In this document: positions 17,326 through 27,333 of the stretch, piece after piece
How the letters are laid out: every line of letters begins with the position of its first letter
How positions within the stretch are numbered: position 1 is the first letter of the stretch
From: Candidatus Cloacimonadota bacterium
GTDB lineage: Bacteria > Cloacimonadota > Cloacimonadia > Cloacimonadales > Cloacimonadaceae
Reading direction: 5' to 3'
NCBI GenBank assembly: GCA_029565595.1
Contig: JAKQNV010000189.1
Span: forward strand, 1 to 40,656
Length of the DNA stretch: 40,656 nt
Notes under the pieces: generated by a model
Told to the model about the DNA's origin: nothing
Seen by the model: only the letters and a program-made list of their open reading frames with translations
Databases searched by the model: none
Made by a program: the position numbers and the translations under genes

Positions 17326-19107
17326 ATGCTAGACAACCTGGGAAACCTGCGGAGGACGCATTACTGCGGCGATCTGGCCGCATCAGACATCGGAACCAAA
17401 GTCACGCTCATGGGTTGGGTCAACAAGCGCCGCGACCTCGGCGGCTTGATCTTTATCGATCTGCGCGACGTCAAAGGCCTGGCACAGATCGTGATCAGGC
17501 CGGAAAACGAGGCCGTCTTCGCCAAGGCGGAAAAACTGCGCAACGAGTATGTGGCCGCGGTTACGGGAGTTGTATCAGCCCGCGAGCCGCAAAACGTCAA
17601 TCCCAACTTGCCGACCGGCGCGCTCGAGGTCCAGGCGGAAGAACTTTTCTTTTTGAACGACTGCCAGCCGCTGCCGATCCAATTGACCGATGTCGCCCTG
17701 GCGGACGAGGATCTGCGCCTGACCTACCGCTATCTGGATCTGCGCCGTCCCGCGCTGCAAAGGATCATATTGATGCGCGATAAAGTGGTGAAAAGCATCC
17801 GCGATTTCCTCTGCGCCGAGGGCTTTTTTGAGATCGAAACCCCGATCCTGATGAAAAGCACGCCGGAAGGGGCCCGCGACTACCTCGTTCCCAGCCGCGT
17901 GCAACCCGGGAAATTCTACGCTTTGCCGCAATCCCCGCAGATGTTCAAACAGCTGTTGATGATCGGCGGTTTCGACCGCTATTACCAGATCGCCAAATGT
18001 TTCCGCGACGAGGATCTGCGCGCTGACCGGCAGCCCGAATTCACCCAACTCGACATCGAACTCAGCTTCGCCACCCAGGAGCAGATCTTCGACCTTCTGG
18101 AAAGGCTGATGCAAAGGTTGTTCAGGGAAGTTTTGGGCATCGAACTCAGCCTGCCTTTCCCGCGTTTGAGTTATCAGGAAGCGATGGACCGTTATGGCTG
18201 CGACAAACCTGATCTGCGTTTCGGGATCGAACTGCACGATCTCTCAGGATGCCTGAAAGACTCGCAGTTCCAGGTTTTCCGTTCCGCCCTCGATTCCGGT
18301 GGAGTGGTCAAAGCGCTGGCGGTTCCCGGCGGCGGCGATTACAGCCGCAAACAGCAGGACGAACTGGTTGAACTCGCCAAACACCAAGGCGGAAAAGGCT
18401 TGGCCTTCGCCAAAGTAGCCAGCGACGGACTCGAAGGCGGGATCAGCAAATTCCTCTCAGAGACGGAATCTGCCTCGATCATCAAACTCTGCGGAGCCCG
18501 GCCGGGCGATTTGATCGCCTTCGCGGCGGACTCCTACGACATGGTTTCCAAAGTCCTGGCGGCGGTCAGAAATACCGTCGCGGCGGCGCAAAAGCTGATC
18601 CCGGAAAACACTTTTGCTTTTGCTTGGGTCACGGATTTTCCGCTTTTCCAGTTCAACGCTGAAGAACAGCGCTGGGAACCGGCGCATCATATGTTTACCT
18701 TGCCCCGCGAGGAGCATATTCCCTGGCTCGACAAACCGGAAAAATACGGCTCGATCATCGGCCAGCTCTACGATCTGGTCTGCAACGGGACGGAACTTTC
18801 CTCGGGCAGCATCCGTTGCCACCGTTACGATCTGCAAAAAAAGATTTTCGACATTTTGGGCTTCAGCGAGGACGAACTTAAAAGGCGTTTCGGTTTCTTC
18901 CTCGAAGCCCTGAAATACGGAACTCCGCCGCACGGCGGGATCGCTCCCGGGCTGGACCGTATAGTGATGATCATGAGCGGCGCGGAATCCATCCGGGACG
19001 TGATCGCCTTTCCCAAAACCTTAAAGGCCACGGATCTGATGTGCCAGGCGCCCTCCGAGGTTTCGGAAGTTCAGTGGAAAGAGTTGCATCTGAAACCTGG
19101 CGAATAG
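17326..19107 (+). CDS. aspS: Aspartyl-tRNA synthetase
   Basis: 'RRTHYCGDL..SDIGTKVTLMGWVNKRRDLGGLIFIDLRDVKGLAQIV', 'YALPQSPQMFKQLLMIGGFDRYYQIAKCFRDEDLRADRQPEFTQLDIE', 'PPHGGIAPGLDRIVMIM'. Bacterial AspRS with GAD insert. Confidence 0.97.
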   Translation: MLDNLGNLRRTHYCGDLAASDIGTKVTLMGWVNKRRDLGGLIFIDLRDVKGLAQIVIRPENEAVFAKAEKLRNEYVAAVTGVVSAREPQNVNPNLPTGALEVQAEELFFLNDCQPLPIQLTDVALADEDLRLTYRYLDLRRPALQRIILMRDKVVKSIRDFLCAEGFFEIETPILMKSTPEGARDYLVPSRVQPGKFYALPQSPQMFKQLLMIGGFDRYYQIAKCFRDEDLRADRQPEFTQLDIELSFATQEQIFDLLERLMQRLFREVLGIELSLPFPRLSYQEAMDRYGCDKPDLRFGIELHDLSGCLKDSQFQVFRSALDSGGVVKALAVPGGGDYSRKQQDELVELAKHQGGKGLAFAKVASDGLEGGISKFLSETESASIIKLCGARPGDLIAFAADSYDMVSKVLAAVRNTVAAAQKLIPENTFAFAWVTDFPLFQFNAEEQRWEPAHHMFTLPREEHIPWLDKPEKYGSIIGQLYDLVCNGTELSSGSIRCHRYDLQKKIFDILGFSEDELKRRFGFFLEALKYGTPPHGGIAPGLDRIVMIMSGAESIRDVIAFPKTLKATDLMCQAPSEVSEVQWKELHLKPGE

Positions 19108-19679
19108 CGGTCCTGACCAGCGGGCACGGGCGCGGCTCAAATCTGCGCGCCATGTTTGAATGTTTTCGGGAGCAGGCTTTGCCAGTGGAGATCCGTTTTG
19201 CCACGGCCGCGCGGGCTTCCGCTCCGGTCGCTGAACTGTGTAAAGAGCTGGGTATTCCCTGCGAGATCCTCGATCCCAGGCGCCAAGCGGACTTTGAGGC
19301 CAAATTGCTCTCCCTTTGCCACAAGGAGAACATCGCGCTCATCGCCCTGGCTGGCTTTATGAGCCTGCTTTCGGCGGATTTTCTTAATAAAGTGGGGATC
19401 CCCGTTTTGAACATCCATCCGGCTTTACTGCCCAAATACGGTGGTAAAGGGATGTTCGGAATGGCGGTGCACGAGGCAGTTTTCTTCTGCGGGGACAAGG
19501 TTTCCGGAGTGACTGTGCACCGGGTCGATCCGCTTTACGACCACGGGGAGATCATCGCGCAAACGGAAGTGGACATCTCTGATTGCCCTTCACCGGAGGA
19601 AATAGCCGCCCGCGTGCTGGAGGTCGAACATCGGCTTTACGCTCCGGCCATCTTCTCGGTTTTAAGCAAAAATCCCTGA
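19041..19679 (+). CDS. purN: Phosphoribosylglycinamide formyltransferase
   Basis: 'IAVLTSGHGRGSNLRAMFE', 'LIALAGFMSLLSADFLNK....VLNIHPALLPKYGGKGMFGMAVHEAV', 'GVTVHRVDPLYDHGEIIAQ'. Exact start uncertain (GTG candidates inside the aspS 3' end). Confidence 0.92.
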   Translation: MPGALRGFGSSVERVASETWRIAVLTSGHGRGSNLRAMFECFREQALPVEIRFATAARASAPVAELCKELGIPCEILDPRRQADFEAKLLSLCHKENIALIALAGFMSLLSADFLNKVGIPVLNIHPALLPKYGGKGMFGMAVHEAVFFCGDKVSGVTVHRVDPLYDHGEIIAQTEVDISDCPSPEEIAARVLEVEHRLYAPAIFSVLSKNP

Positions 19680-20947
19680 TGCTCCGCGTCGCCATCGCTA
19701 CTCTCGGCTGTAAAACCAACGCCTACGAATCCTCCGCGATCGTTGCTCAATTTCAAGAATCTGATGTAAGCGTAGTTCCGTTCGACGCAGAGGCGGACGT
19801 CTATATAGTCAATACCTGTACCGTCACGGGCCGGACGGATTTTAAAAGCCGCAACCTCATCCGCAAGGCGCTGGCCCGCAAAGCCGTTGATCCTGCCGTC
19901 CGTATCGTCGTTACGGGCTGTTTCGCCCAGCGCGAACCTGATGAGATCAGGGCTTTGGGCGAGATCGACCTCATCGTGGACAACCAGAACAAACTCGACA
20001 TCGCCAGCCTTTTGCAGCAGAAACAATACGAGTTTGCGGACATCATGGCCGCGCGTGATTTCGCCTATCGGCCTCTGCGCCAAATGGTGGACCACAGCCG
20101 CGCTTTCCAGAAGATCCAGGACGGCTGCGATTTCCGCTGTGCCTACTGCGCCGTGCCCTACGGACGCGGAAACAGCCGCTCCGCGAGCTTTGAGGACGTT
20201 CTTGGCCAGGCAAGGCTATTTGTAGGATCCGGCTACAAGGAGATCGTTTTGGGCGGCGTCAATCTCGGGCTCTACAACCACGGCGGGAAAACCCTGGCCG
20301 ACGTCGTTCTGGCCTTGCGCGAAATCCAGGGATTGGAATTACTGCGTTTGAGTTCGCTGGAGCCGATGCTGTTCACTCCCGATCTATTGGATGCGTTGGC
20401 AGAGGTTCCCCAACTTTGTCCGCATTTCCATATCGCCCTGCAATCAGGTTGCGACGCTGTTTTGGAGAGGATGGGACGCCATTACGGCACCGAAGCATTT
20501 TCGACTTTAATATCTGACCTGCTGGCGCGATTTCCCGATGCCGCCATCGGTCTGGACGTCATTGCCGGCTTTCCCGGCGAAACAGAGGCGGAATTTTCCC
20601 AGACCCTGGCTTTTTTGGAAGGGCTGGGTATCGCCTATTTACACGCGTTTTCCTTTTCCCGCCGCAAGGGAACACCGGCATATGACTTGCCCGGACAGAT
20701 CCCTAAAAATGAGATCAACCAACGCACCAAGGTTTTGACAGATCTCAGCGCCCGGAAAAAGGAACTCTATAAGCAGAAACTGATCCGGGAGAGAATCGCC
20801 TTGCGCGGCGTCTGCGAAAGCGTTTCCCACGGCCTGGGAACCTTCCTTTCCGACCACTATATCCGCGGCTACGCCCAGGATTCTCCCGCGGCCGGACAGA
20901 TTTGCCGGATCGTTCCTCAGACCATATACCGCGACGGTCTGCGGTAG
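19679..20947 (+). CDS. mtaB: tRNA threonylcarbamoyladenosine C2-methylthiotransferase MtaB
   Basis: 'LGCKTNAYESSAI', 'VNTCTVT', radical SAM 'QDGCDFRCAYCAVPYGRG', 'GLDVIAGFPGETEAEF'. ATGA overlap with purN. Confidence 0.94.
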   Translation: MLRVAIATLGCKTNAYESSAIVAQFQESDVSVVPFDAEADVYIVNTCTVTGRTDFKSRNLIRKALARKAVDPAVRIVVTGCFAQREPDEIRALGEIDLIVDNQNKLDIASLLQQKQYEFADIMAARDFAYRPLRQMVDHSRAFQKIQDGCDFRCAYCAVPYGRGNSRSASFEDVLGQARLFVGSGYKEIVLGGVNLGLYNHGGKTLADVVLALREIQGLELLRLSSLEPMLFTPDLLDALAEVPQLCPHFHIALQSGCDAVLERMGRHYGTEAFSTLISDLLARFPDAAIGLDVIAGFPGETEAEFSQTLAFLEGLGIAYLHAFSFSRRKGTPAYDLPGQIPKNEINQRTKVLTDLSARKKELYKQKLIRERIALRGVCESVSHGLGTFLSDHYIRGYAQDSPAAGQICRIVPQTIYRDGLR

Positions 20948-21189
20948 AAAGCTCTGCAGCTCAGGCCTGACGGGCCATCATTGCATCCAAGTCAGGGATT
21001 TTGCCAGCTTTTTTTTGGCCTGGTTCCGCCCTTGATGCCTTCTCCAGAGCTTCCCCAGGCTATATCCAGAGATGATCCAGCCAGGCTCGGTTATCTAACG
21101 TTTATCTGTTTATAGGCAGGGCGTGAGGATTTGAGGGCCGAACAAACTCCGCAATTCTCTGATTTGCATTTTGGAGGCTCTACTTACGG

Positions 21190-22617
21190 TCAAAGTTTCC
21201 AGAAACGGCTGGCAGCGCCGGCGTAGCGGACAAAGTACCTCCCCGCGGGCAGTTCCTTTGTTCCGATCATCCCTTCCCTCGCATTCGGCAACCACTTTTT
21301 CAGCAACTGGCCGCGCTGGTTGAAGAGTGCGATTTTTTCCCCGGGAACGAGTTTGGCCAGAACATAGGAAAAATCTTCGGAAGCCGCATCGGAGTGCAGG
21401 ATCAGCAACGGTGCAGAAACGCCCTGCGGATCGGCGTTCGCGGTATTTTCGAAAGTATATTCGTACGTGATCCCGGCGTTCACCACGCTGACGACTATCT
21501 CATCCCACGCTTCAGAACAGGCCACAGGCGCGGAGCAGAACAGGACCGGTCCGCCGAAACCGTCCAGTTGTATCGGGAAGAAGGGATTGACAGCCCCGCC
21601 GTCGATGCTGAAACCGATGGCCTGCGCCAGATTGTGGTCCGCGTCGGAGTAGCTGACTTGCATGGTCAAATACCAACCATCCCATATAAAAAACGGATCC
21701 GTGATCTGGGGCGCGTAGAGATTGTCATAATCCAACGCCTGCGGTTTGAGCAAAACATCGGTTCCCGCCGTCGTGTCTGAAGTTGTGACTCCGCCCGTCA
21801 GGGAAATCCGCGATGTCATGGCTTGCGTGGCGACCAACGGGTATTCCGGATTGAACCAGGAACTGAAATCCGGATCGTCCATCAAGTCGCTCAGGGCGCA
21901 GGAAAGGGTCAGAGTGCCGTTATCTTCGTCGATTGAGGTTTCAATTTCCCCGATCAAAGTCAGATCGCTGATTCCGGTCCCTGTGATCTTGTAGAGGCCG
22001 GGCGACATGATACCCGCCACATCCACCGTGTACATCAGGCCAAAAACGATGGGAGCCGGTTCGGGCGGGGCGTTGGGATCGATCAGGATGCCCATGTAGG
22101 AGAAAAAAGTGACCCCGGAACTTACCGGAAAAGTATTGGAATTGTTGCGGATGCTGTAGTAAAAACGCTGGTCGCTAAAGGCGATTTTGGTGCCCAGAAT
22201 GTCCAGATAAGCCGCGCCGACAGTCTGGTCGCCCAGGGGGTCGGCCTCCAGGGGGCAAAACTTCGTGTGGACTATGTTTCCGCCAGCTTCGGTGAAATAG
22301 ATTGGGTCGACCAGGGTTGCCGGAGAGCCCATCCGAAAGCCCAACCAGGGATGCGCGGGCTGCGCCAGGTGGCCTTCCTGCCAGCCTTCCTGGTCCAGAT
22401 AGGTCTGCGAAGGCGCGGTCTGGACGCTTTGGTCCGCACCAATGTAGCAAAACTCGCCGGTCGCGGAGGCGTTCACCAGCACGTCCAATGATTGGTCCGG
22501 ATTGAGTCCGGAAAAATAGATCTGCGTCAGATCCAGGGCGCCCAGCCCGCCCGCGGCCAGGATCGACAGCAGCGCCGCTGCCAGCGTTTTCCCAATATTT
22601 GATGGTCTAAACATCAT
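21190..22617 (-). CDS. Secreted protein with T9SS-like C-terminal sorting region
   Basis: Signal peptide near the N-terminus; C-terminus 'EKIALFNQRGQLLKKWLPNAREGMIGTKELPAGRYFVRYAGAASRFWKL' resembles type A sorting domains. Confidence 0.65.
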   Translation of the reverse strand: MMFRPSNIGKTLAAALLSILAAGGLGALDLTQIYFSGLNPDQSLDVLVNASATGEFCYIGADQSVQTAPSQTYLDQEGWQEGHLAQPAHPWLGFRMGSPATLVDPIYFTEAGGNIVHTKFCPLEADPLGDQTVGAAYLDILGTKIAFSDQRFYYSIRNNSNTFPVSSGVTFFSYMGILIDPNAPPEPAPIVFGLMYTVDVAGIMSPGLYKITGTGISDLTLIGEIETSIDEDNGTLTLSCALSDLMDDPDFSSWFNPEYPLVATQAMTSRISLTGGVTTSDTTAGTDVLLKPQALDYDNLYAPQITDPFFIWDGWYLTMQVSYSDADHNLAQAIGFSIDGGAVNPFFPIQLDGFGGPVLFCSAPVACSEAWDEIVVSVVNAGITYEYTFENTANADPQGVSAPLLILHSDAASEDFSYVLAKLVPGEKIALFNQRGQLLKKWLPNAREGMIGTKELPAGRYFVRYAGAASRFWKL

Positions 22618-22625
22618 GATCCTCT

Positions 22626-23333
22626 TCAAAATTGCATACCCAGGCACAGCGAGTAGCATTGGTTGCGCAACACTGCCGGATCTTCCAGGCTGAACGTGGG
22701 CAGGCTCAGGTAATCCCAGCCCAGCGTGAAGCGGAGTTCCGCGTCGAGCTTCAGTTTGCCCCGGTATTGCGCGGCCATGCCATAAATGAAACTGTAGTCG
22801 AACTGGTTGACCGTGGCCAGATCGGATTCTTCGTGGATGGGAAACTCCGCGAAACCCTCGCCGTCAGGAATATAGACCTTTCCGTCCAGCTCGTGGTGGC
22901 CGTGGATCTTGTAGCTCATGGCAGTCCCGGCGATCGTTTCCAGCGCGAAGTTATCCGTCGAAAAAGTCCGTAGGCGCAGATCTATCGGCACTTCCAGGTA
23001 GTCGAGATCGTAGCGGACGCTCATGACCGCAGGTTTGGGCAGGATTTCGCCGTCCATGCTGAGGATGGTGATCTTTTCCCGCGAGCCTTTCATCGAGTAG
23101 AGCAGTTCGTAACCGAGCCGGACTTCGTCCAGGATACGGTAGTTCAAAAAAGCCCCTCCCGTCAGCCCAGGCCGCATGCCTGTCTCGACCTTGTAAACGG
23201 TTTCGTCGGCTTTGGGTCCGTAATGCTGGGCGAGGTTAAAACCCATTTTTACACCGTATTCCAGAGGCAGGGCTTTTCCCCCGGCCGCCACGCAACAGGC
23301 CAGCGCTGTCAGCGTTATCGCGAATGCTTTCAT
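22626..23333 (-). CDS. Outer-membrane beta-barrel protein (PorT-like)
   Basis: Signal peptide 'MKAFAITLTALACCVAAGGKALPLEYGVKMGFNLAQHYG', alternating beta strands, C-terminal 'CYSLCLGMQF' ending in aromatic residue. Confidence 0.75.
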   Translation of the reverse strand: MKAFAITLTALACCVAAGGKALPLEYGVKMGFNLAQHYGPKADETVYKVETGMRPGLTGGAFLNYRILDEVRLGYELLYSMKGSREKITILSMDGEILPKPAVMSVRYDLDYLEVPIDLRLRTFSTDNFALETIAGTAMSYKIHGHHELDGKVYIPDGEGFAEFPIHEESDLATVNQFDYSFIYGMAAQYRGKLKLDAELRFTLGWDYLSLPTFSLEDPAVLRNQCYSLCLGMQF

Positions 23334-23515
23334 AGAGATCCTAATGCTCAGGCATTATTCAATTATAAGTCTGCAATCATGAGTGGGAAATCAATTCAAA
23401 GAGTCAAGACTTTTTTCCCGGTTCCCTGCCGCGGTTCGTGACATCATTGCTCATTTTGCGCGTGCAGAGCAATTTAGGGATTGACATTTAGCGATATTCC
23501 ACGAGTGTGGTCATT

Positions 23516-24373
23516 ATGATGAAAGCTAATGTGACCGGAGGCGCTGAGATTCAGGTTCTGTCATTGGGAAAACAGTTTCCCCAGGGAAGGTTTGAGCGCG
23601 TCCAATCTCGGTTTGAGCGGGTCATCAATTTCCATTGGGAAGACCGGATAATATCGCTTTGCGACGAATCAGTTTTGCCGGCTCCGCTGCGGATCATCGT
23701 GGGAAATCTCAGGATCGAGCAAGTGAAATCCGTGCGCAGGATCGATGAGTTCACCATCTGGATCGAAAAGGAGAGGTTTGAACTTACGCCGCAGCAGATC
23801 TATGATCCTGCCGTAGTTTTTAAATCCGGGGCTTGGAAAACCATTGTGGCGAAGATCGGGGAATTGACCAAGATCTACAACACTGTCTGCCGCGGCAAGG
23901 GCTTGCAGTATCTTTTGGGCGGGCAATCTGACCCCGCCTCGGCCGGTCCTTTGGAAAAAGCTTTGCGCCGGCGCTTCCGAGAGGGTTACGAAGCCTGCCT
24001 GGCCGGGAATTTCAAAGCTGCGATATCCTGCCTGCGCGGCTTGGGCGGAGGTCTGACGCCTGCGGGAGACGATTTTTTGGCCGGATTGCAGACCGGACTG
24101 GGTTTGGCGGAACAAACGGCAAAACTGGATCTGGCCGAGACACGGCAATTCATTTACTCATATTCTTTCAGCCAAAGCCCGATCGTCAACACGCTCCGCT
24201 ACCAAAGCTACAACGCGCTGTATCCCCAGGAGTGGCGCGACCTGGTCACCACTCTGGTCTCCAATGGCGATCTGCGCGCTTCAGTCAAGGCGATCGTCGC
24301 CACCGGAGAGACTTCTGGATCGGACATGTTGGCGGGATTCATAACCGGCCTGGCTTTCGCGGCCAAGGCTTGA
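23516..24373 (+). CDS. DUF2877 / AllH-like protein
   Basis: 'CLRGLGGGLTPAGDDFLAGLQTGL' and 'GETSGSDMLAGFITGL' motifs. ATG at 23516 chosen over GTG at 23507. Confidence 0.8.
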   Translation: MMKANVTGGAEIQVLSLGKQFPQGRFERVQSRFERVINFHWEDRIISLCDESVLPAPLRIIVGNLRIEQVKSVRRIDEFTIWIEKERFELTPQQIYDPAVVFKSGAWKTIVAKIGELTKIYNTVCRGKGLQYLLGGQSDPASAGPLEKALRRRFREGYEACLAGNFKAAISCLRGLGGGLTPAGDDFLAGLQTGLGLAEQTAKLDLAETRQFIYSYSFSQSPIVNTLRYQSYNALYPQEWRDLVTTLVSNGDLRASVKAIVATGETSGSDMLAGFITGLAFAAKA

Positions 24374-24406
24374 TCCTCGGGACAAGCAGCAACGCGGACA
24401 TTTGAC

Positions 24407-24436
24407 TTGACAAATAACCGGTCTGAAAAGTTTATG
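24407..24436 (+). promoter_or_regulatory. Putative promoter of tRNA-Phe
   Basis: TTGACA - 18 nt - TTTATG, 11 bp upstream of tRNA start. Confidence 0.55.
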
Positions 24437-24447
24437 CGTTCACTTGT

Positions 24448-24523
24448 GGCGAGATAGCTCAGCCGGTAGAGCAGAGGCCTGAAAAGCCTTGTGTCCCCAG
24501 TTCAATTCTGGGTCTCGCCACCA
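24448..24523 (+). tRNA. tRNA-Phe (GAA anticodon)
   Basis: GGCGAGATAGCTCAGCCGGTAGAGCAGAGGCCTGAAAAGCCTTGTGTCCCCAGTTCAATTCTGGGTCTCGCCACCA; full cloverleaf with loop CTGAAAA and encoded CCA. Confidence 0.96.
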
Positions 24524-24533
24524 GTCGTTTTCG

Positions 24534-24557
24534 GCGCTTTTCAGAAGCGCTTTTTTT
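24534..24557 (+). terminator. Rho-independent terminator after tRNA-Phe
   Basis: GCGCTT-TTCAG-AAGCGC followed by TTTTTTT. Confidence 0.88.
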
Positions 24558-24575
24558 ATTTGGGGATGGTTTTAG

Positions 24576-26108
24576 ATGCGAAAGTACACTTTGCGCAACC
24601 TGCGTTTTCCAGCGCGGGCGGATTTCAACCTGGAGGATGAAGCCGCGGCCAAGCTGTGCGTCCCGCGGACTGCTTTCCGGATGGAAAGCATTCTGCGCCA
24701 GGCCGTGGACACCCGCAAAGCCAACCATCCCGTTTATGACTTCACTCTGGAATTGGCTTTTTCCACGTCTCCGCCCCGTCACCCAGATCTGTCCGAAACG
24801 CCGGCACAGCCTCAATTTCCGGTATCCCCGATAGCGGTTTCCGATCCCCACCCTTTTATAATCGGCATGGGTCCGGCCGGTCTGTTCTGCGCTCTGGCCA
24901 TGGCGGAAAACGGCTTGCAGCCCTGGCTCTTCGACCGTGGCGACCCCTTGGAACTGCGCTCCGCCAAGGTCAGCGAATTCTGGCTGGATGGCGTCCTCGA
25001 CCCAGATTCCAATGTCCAATTTGGTGAAGGCGGCGCCGGCGCTTTTTCCGATGGCAAACTGACCAGCCGGGGCAAAGATCCCTCTCTGAACCGCATTTTG
25101 GAGGAACTAGTACGTTTCGGCGCTCCGGCAGAGATCGCCTGGCAAGCCCTGCCGCATTTGGGCACCGACGGCATCCGAGCCGTGGTCAAAAAGCTGCGCG
25201 AATATCTGATCGCCAAAGGCTGCCGCTTCCATTACCGCAGCGCTTTGGAAGATCTGGATCTGGAACAGGGCAAGGTCCGCAGAGCGCGGATTTCGGGCCA
25301 GTGGCATAAGCCGGAGATGATAATACTCGCATTGGGAAATGCCGCCCGCGGGGCTTTCCGGATGCTGCACGAGCGCGGTGTAGCCCTGGAACCCAAACCC
25401 TTCGCCCTCGGCTTGCGTATCGAACAGAAACAATCCCACATCAACAGGCTCGTTTATGGCAGCGAAAAGTGGGCTGAATTACTCGGTCCGGCGACCTATC
25501 GCCTTACTGCATCCACCGGTTTCACTTTTTGCATGTGCCCGGGCGGGCATGTCATCGCCGCGGCCTCCGAAGCTGGCGGAGTGGTCACCAACGGCATGAG
25601 TTTTGCCGGGCGCCGCAACGCTTTCTGCAACAGCGCGGTCGTTACATCGGTCGGAGAATCTGACTACGGGAGCGGGCTTTGGGACGGCATCGATCTGCAG
25701 CGCCGGATCGAACGAGCTGCCTGCAAATCCGGTTATCTGGCTCCGGCGCAGACTGCGTCAGGTTTTCTGAGGGAAAAGTTGGATGGGGGAAAGCCCGCGG
25801 CAAGTTACCTGCCGGACGTTTACGCGGCCGATCTGAACGCCCTGTTCACATCGGATATCGCACAAAGGCTGAAATCCGCGCTGCAGCGCTTTGATGAGAT
25901 CCTGCGTGGATTTACAAACGAAGCGGTGTTGATCGCACCCGAAACCCGCACATCTTCGCCTCTCCGGATCCCGCGCCACAACAAGGATCTTCACAGCCTC
26001 AGCGCGCGGAACCTTTTTCCCATTGGAGAAGGCAGCGGCTACGCCGGCGGCATTGTCAGCAGCGCCGCGGACGGCTGGCGCCTCGGATCCCGTTTCAGGC
26101 TCGGTTGA
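24576..26108 (+). CDS. NAD(P)/FAD-dependent oxidoreductase (COG2509-like)
   Basis: 'PFIIGMGPAGLFCALAMAENGLQPWLFDRG', 'NVQFGEGGAGAFSDGKLTSRGKDP', 'FCMCPGGHVIAAASEAGGVVTNGMS', 'PIGEGSGYAGGIVSSAADGWRLG'. Confidence 0.92.
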   Translation: MRKYTLRNLRFPARADFNLEDEAAAKLCVPRTAFRMESILRQAVDTRKANHPVYDFTLELAFSTSPPRHPDLSETPAQPQFPVSPIAVSDPHPFIIGMGPAGLFCALAMAENGLQPWLFDRGDPLELRSAKVSEFWLDGVLDPDSNVQFGEGGAGAFSDGKLTSRGKDPSLNRILEELVRFGAPAEIAWQALPHLGTDGIRAVVKKLREYLIAKGCRFHYRSALEDLDLEQGKVRRARISGQWHKPEMIILALGNAARGAFRMLHERGVALEPKPFALGLRIEQKQSHINRLVYGSEKWAELLGPATYRLTASTGFTFCMCPGGHVIAAASEAGGVVTNGMSFAGRRNAFCNSAVVTSVGESDYGSGLWDGIDLQRRIERAACKSGYLAPAQTASGFLREKLDGGKPAASYLPDVYAADLNALFTSDIAQRLKSALQRFDEILRGFTNEAVLIAPETRTSSPLRIPRHNKDLHSLSARNLFPIGEGSGYAGGIVSSAADGWRLGSRFRLG

Positions 26109-26141
26109 GCCAGCTTTTCGATCCTGCCCAGCGCTGCCAGC

Positions 26142-27161
26142 TCAATTATTTTGGATGCACTGCCGAATTATGTTGACGAGGATGATCGCGAAAAAGATCA
26201 TTGGAATGATTCCGCGCTTGCGCACATTCGGGATCCGGTTTCGTTCCTGAGTCGGACCGCCCGGGGCCGGAGTTTGGGGTTGGGGAGGAGTTCGTTGTTC
26301 CTGGGGTGGACTGGTTGTGGTCCGGGTCGTTTGGCGCTGCTCAGTACTGGGCCGCGAAACCGTTCCGACGCTTAGCGATTCTTCCTTGGTAAAGACCACC
26401 ACCTCATCATGTGCTTGTTTCCATCTGCGGACCAGCGCGCTTACGATAGAGATAACGATCACGATCAAGCTGGCGATCAGCAAAAACTGCAGCCAGCCCG
26501 GCAGATCCGACCAGAGAATCTTGTTTGAACTCAAGTCCCGCACGGATCCTGCAACCAACGGAAACACAGGTTCCAGCCTGTCCCGATCGCTGGCCAGGAT
26601 GTTGAAAGTCAGCAGGAAAGCGCGTCCGGCTCCTGGCAGCCAATATTGCCGTGTCACGATCGGCTGTCGGAGTTCAGGGTCGTCAACTGAAAAACGCCCT
26701 TCAATCCATTTCTGCCCTTTATCCAGGCCCAGCATGAAATTGAAATCGGCCAGATCGCGTTCGGCTAAAGCTTCGAAGCGGTTACGGAATTGCTGGCGCA
26801 GAAGCACTGCCCAAGCCTCATCGATCTGAACGTTTTCAGGTATGATCACTACGCTGAAGTTATTGGCGAAGATCGAATCCTGTTTTTCCCAAAAAATGGC
26901 AGCCATATTCTGAGGATTGACACCTGCGAGTTTCCATAGCAGCGCCTGTCGCGGGGTATTCGCGGGAAATCCTGCAGCTCCGAATTCTGCGAAGGTCCAG
27001 CCTTCCGGAACGCGGATCTTGAATTGCTTGTCTATCTGGAAGGTTCCCGTTGCGGCTGACAACCCATTGCTCAACAAGCTCAGCGCCAGCAAGGTCAGAA
27101 TGGCCGGCAGGACCACTCTCCACTTCATTTGGAACCGGAAATTGTTATTCTTAGACATCAT
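26142..27161 (-). CDS. Membrane-anchored secreted protein of unknown function
   Basis: Signal-like N-terminus 'MKWRVVLPAILTLLALSLLSNGLSAATG', soluble region, TM 'FLLIASLIVIVISIVSALV', Pro/Thr/Gln-rich linker, second TM at the C-terminus. Start reassigned to 27161. Confidence 0.65.
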   Translation of the reverse strand: MMSKNNNFRFQMKWRVVLPAILTLLALSLLSNGLSAATGTFQIDKQFKIRVPEGWTFAEFGAAGFPANTPRQALLWKLAGVNPQNMAAIFWEKQDSIFANNFSVVIIPENVQIDEAWAVLLRQQFRNRFEALAERDLADFNFMLGLDKGQKWIEGRFSVDDPELRQPIVTRQYWLPGAGRAFLLTFNILASDRDRLEPVFPLVAGSVRDLSSNKILWSDLPGWLQFLLIASLIVIVISIVSALVRRWKQAHDEVVVFTKEESLSVGTVSRPSTEQRQTTRTTTSPPQEQRTPPQPQTPAPGGPTQERNRIPNVRKRGIIPMIFFAIILVNIIRQCIQNN

Positions 27162-27186
27162 GGCTATCCTCACTTTCCATCTTAAC

Positions 27187-27215
27187 CTTATCTTATGTGG
27201 TCTGAACCTTGTCAA
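27187..27215 (-). promoter_or_regulatory. Putative promoter of the 26142-27161 gene
   Basis: Minus strand: TTGACA - 17 nt - GATAAG, about 26 bp upstream of the ATG. Confidence 0.45.
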
Positions 27216-27275
27216 GGTCAATGTGATTTATTCAGTCAGCTTCTGGAGCACAATAGCTATTCAACACACAGATTG

Positions 27276-27301
27276 AAATAAGGGCGGTCTTGCGGCCGCC
27301 C
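27276..27301 (-). terminator. Putative terminator of beta-helix gene
   Basis: Minus strand: GGGCGG-CCGCAAGA-CCGCCC followed by TTATTT; short U tract. Confidence 0.5.
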
Positions 27302-27333
27302 ATACATTTTGGACTGGATTACTGATGTAAATC

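Noticed and set aside
20948-21189. Convergent intergenic region after mtaB considered for an ncRNA
   Set aside because: No convincing long stem, terminator or known RNA motif could be identified by eye.
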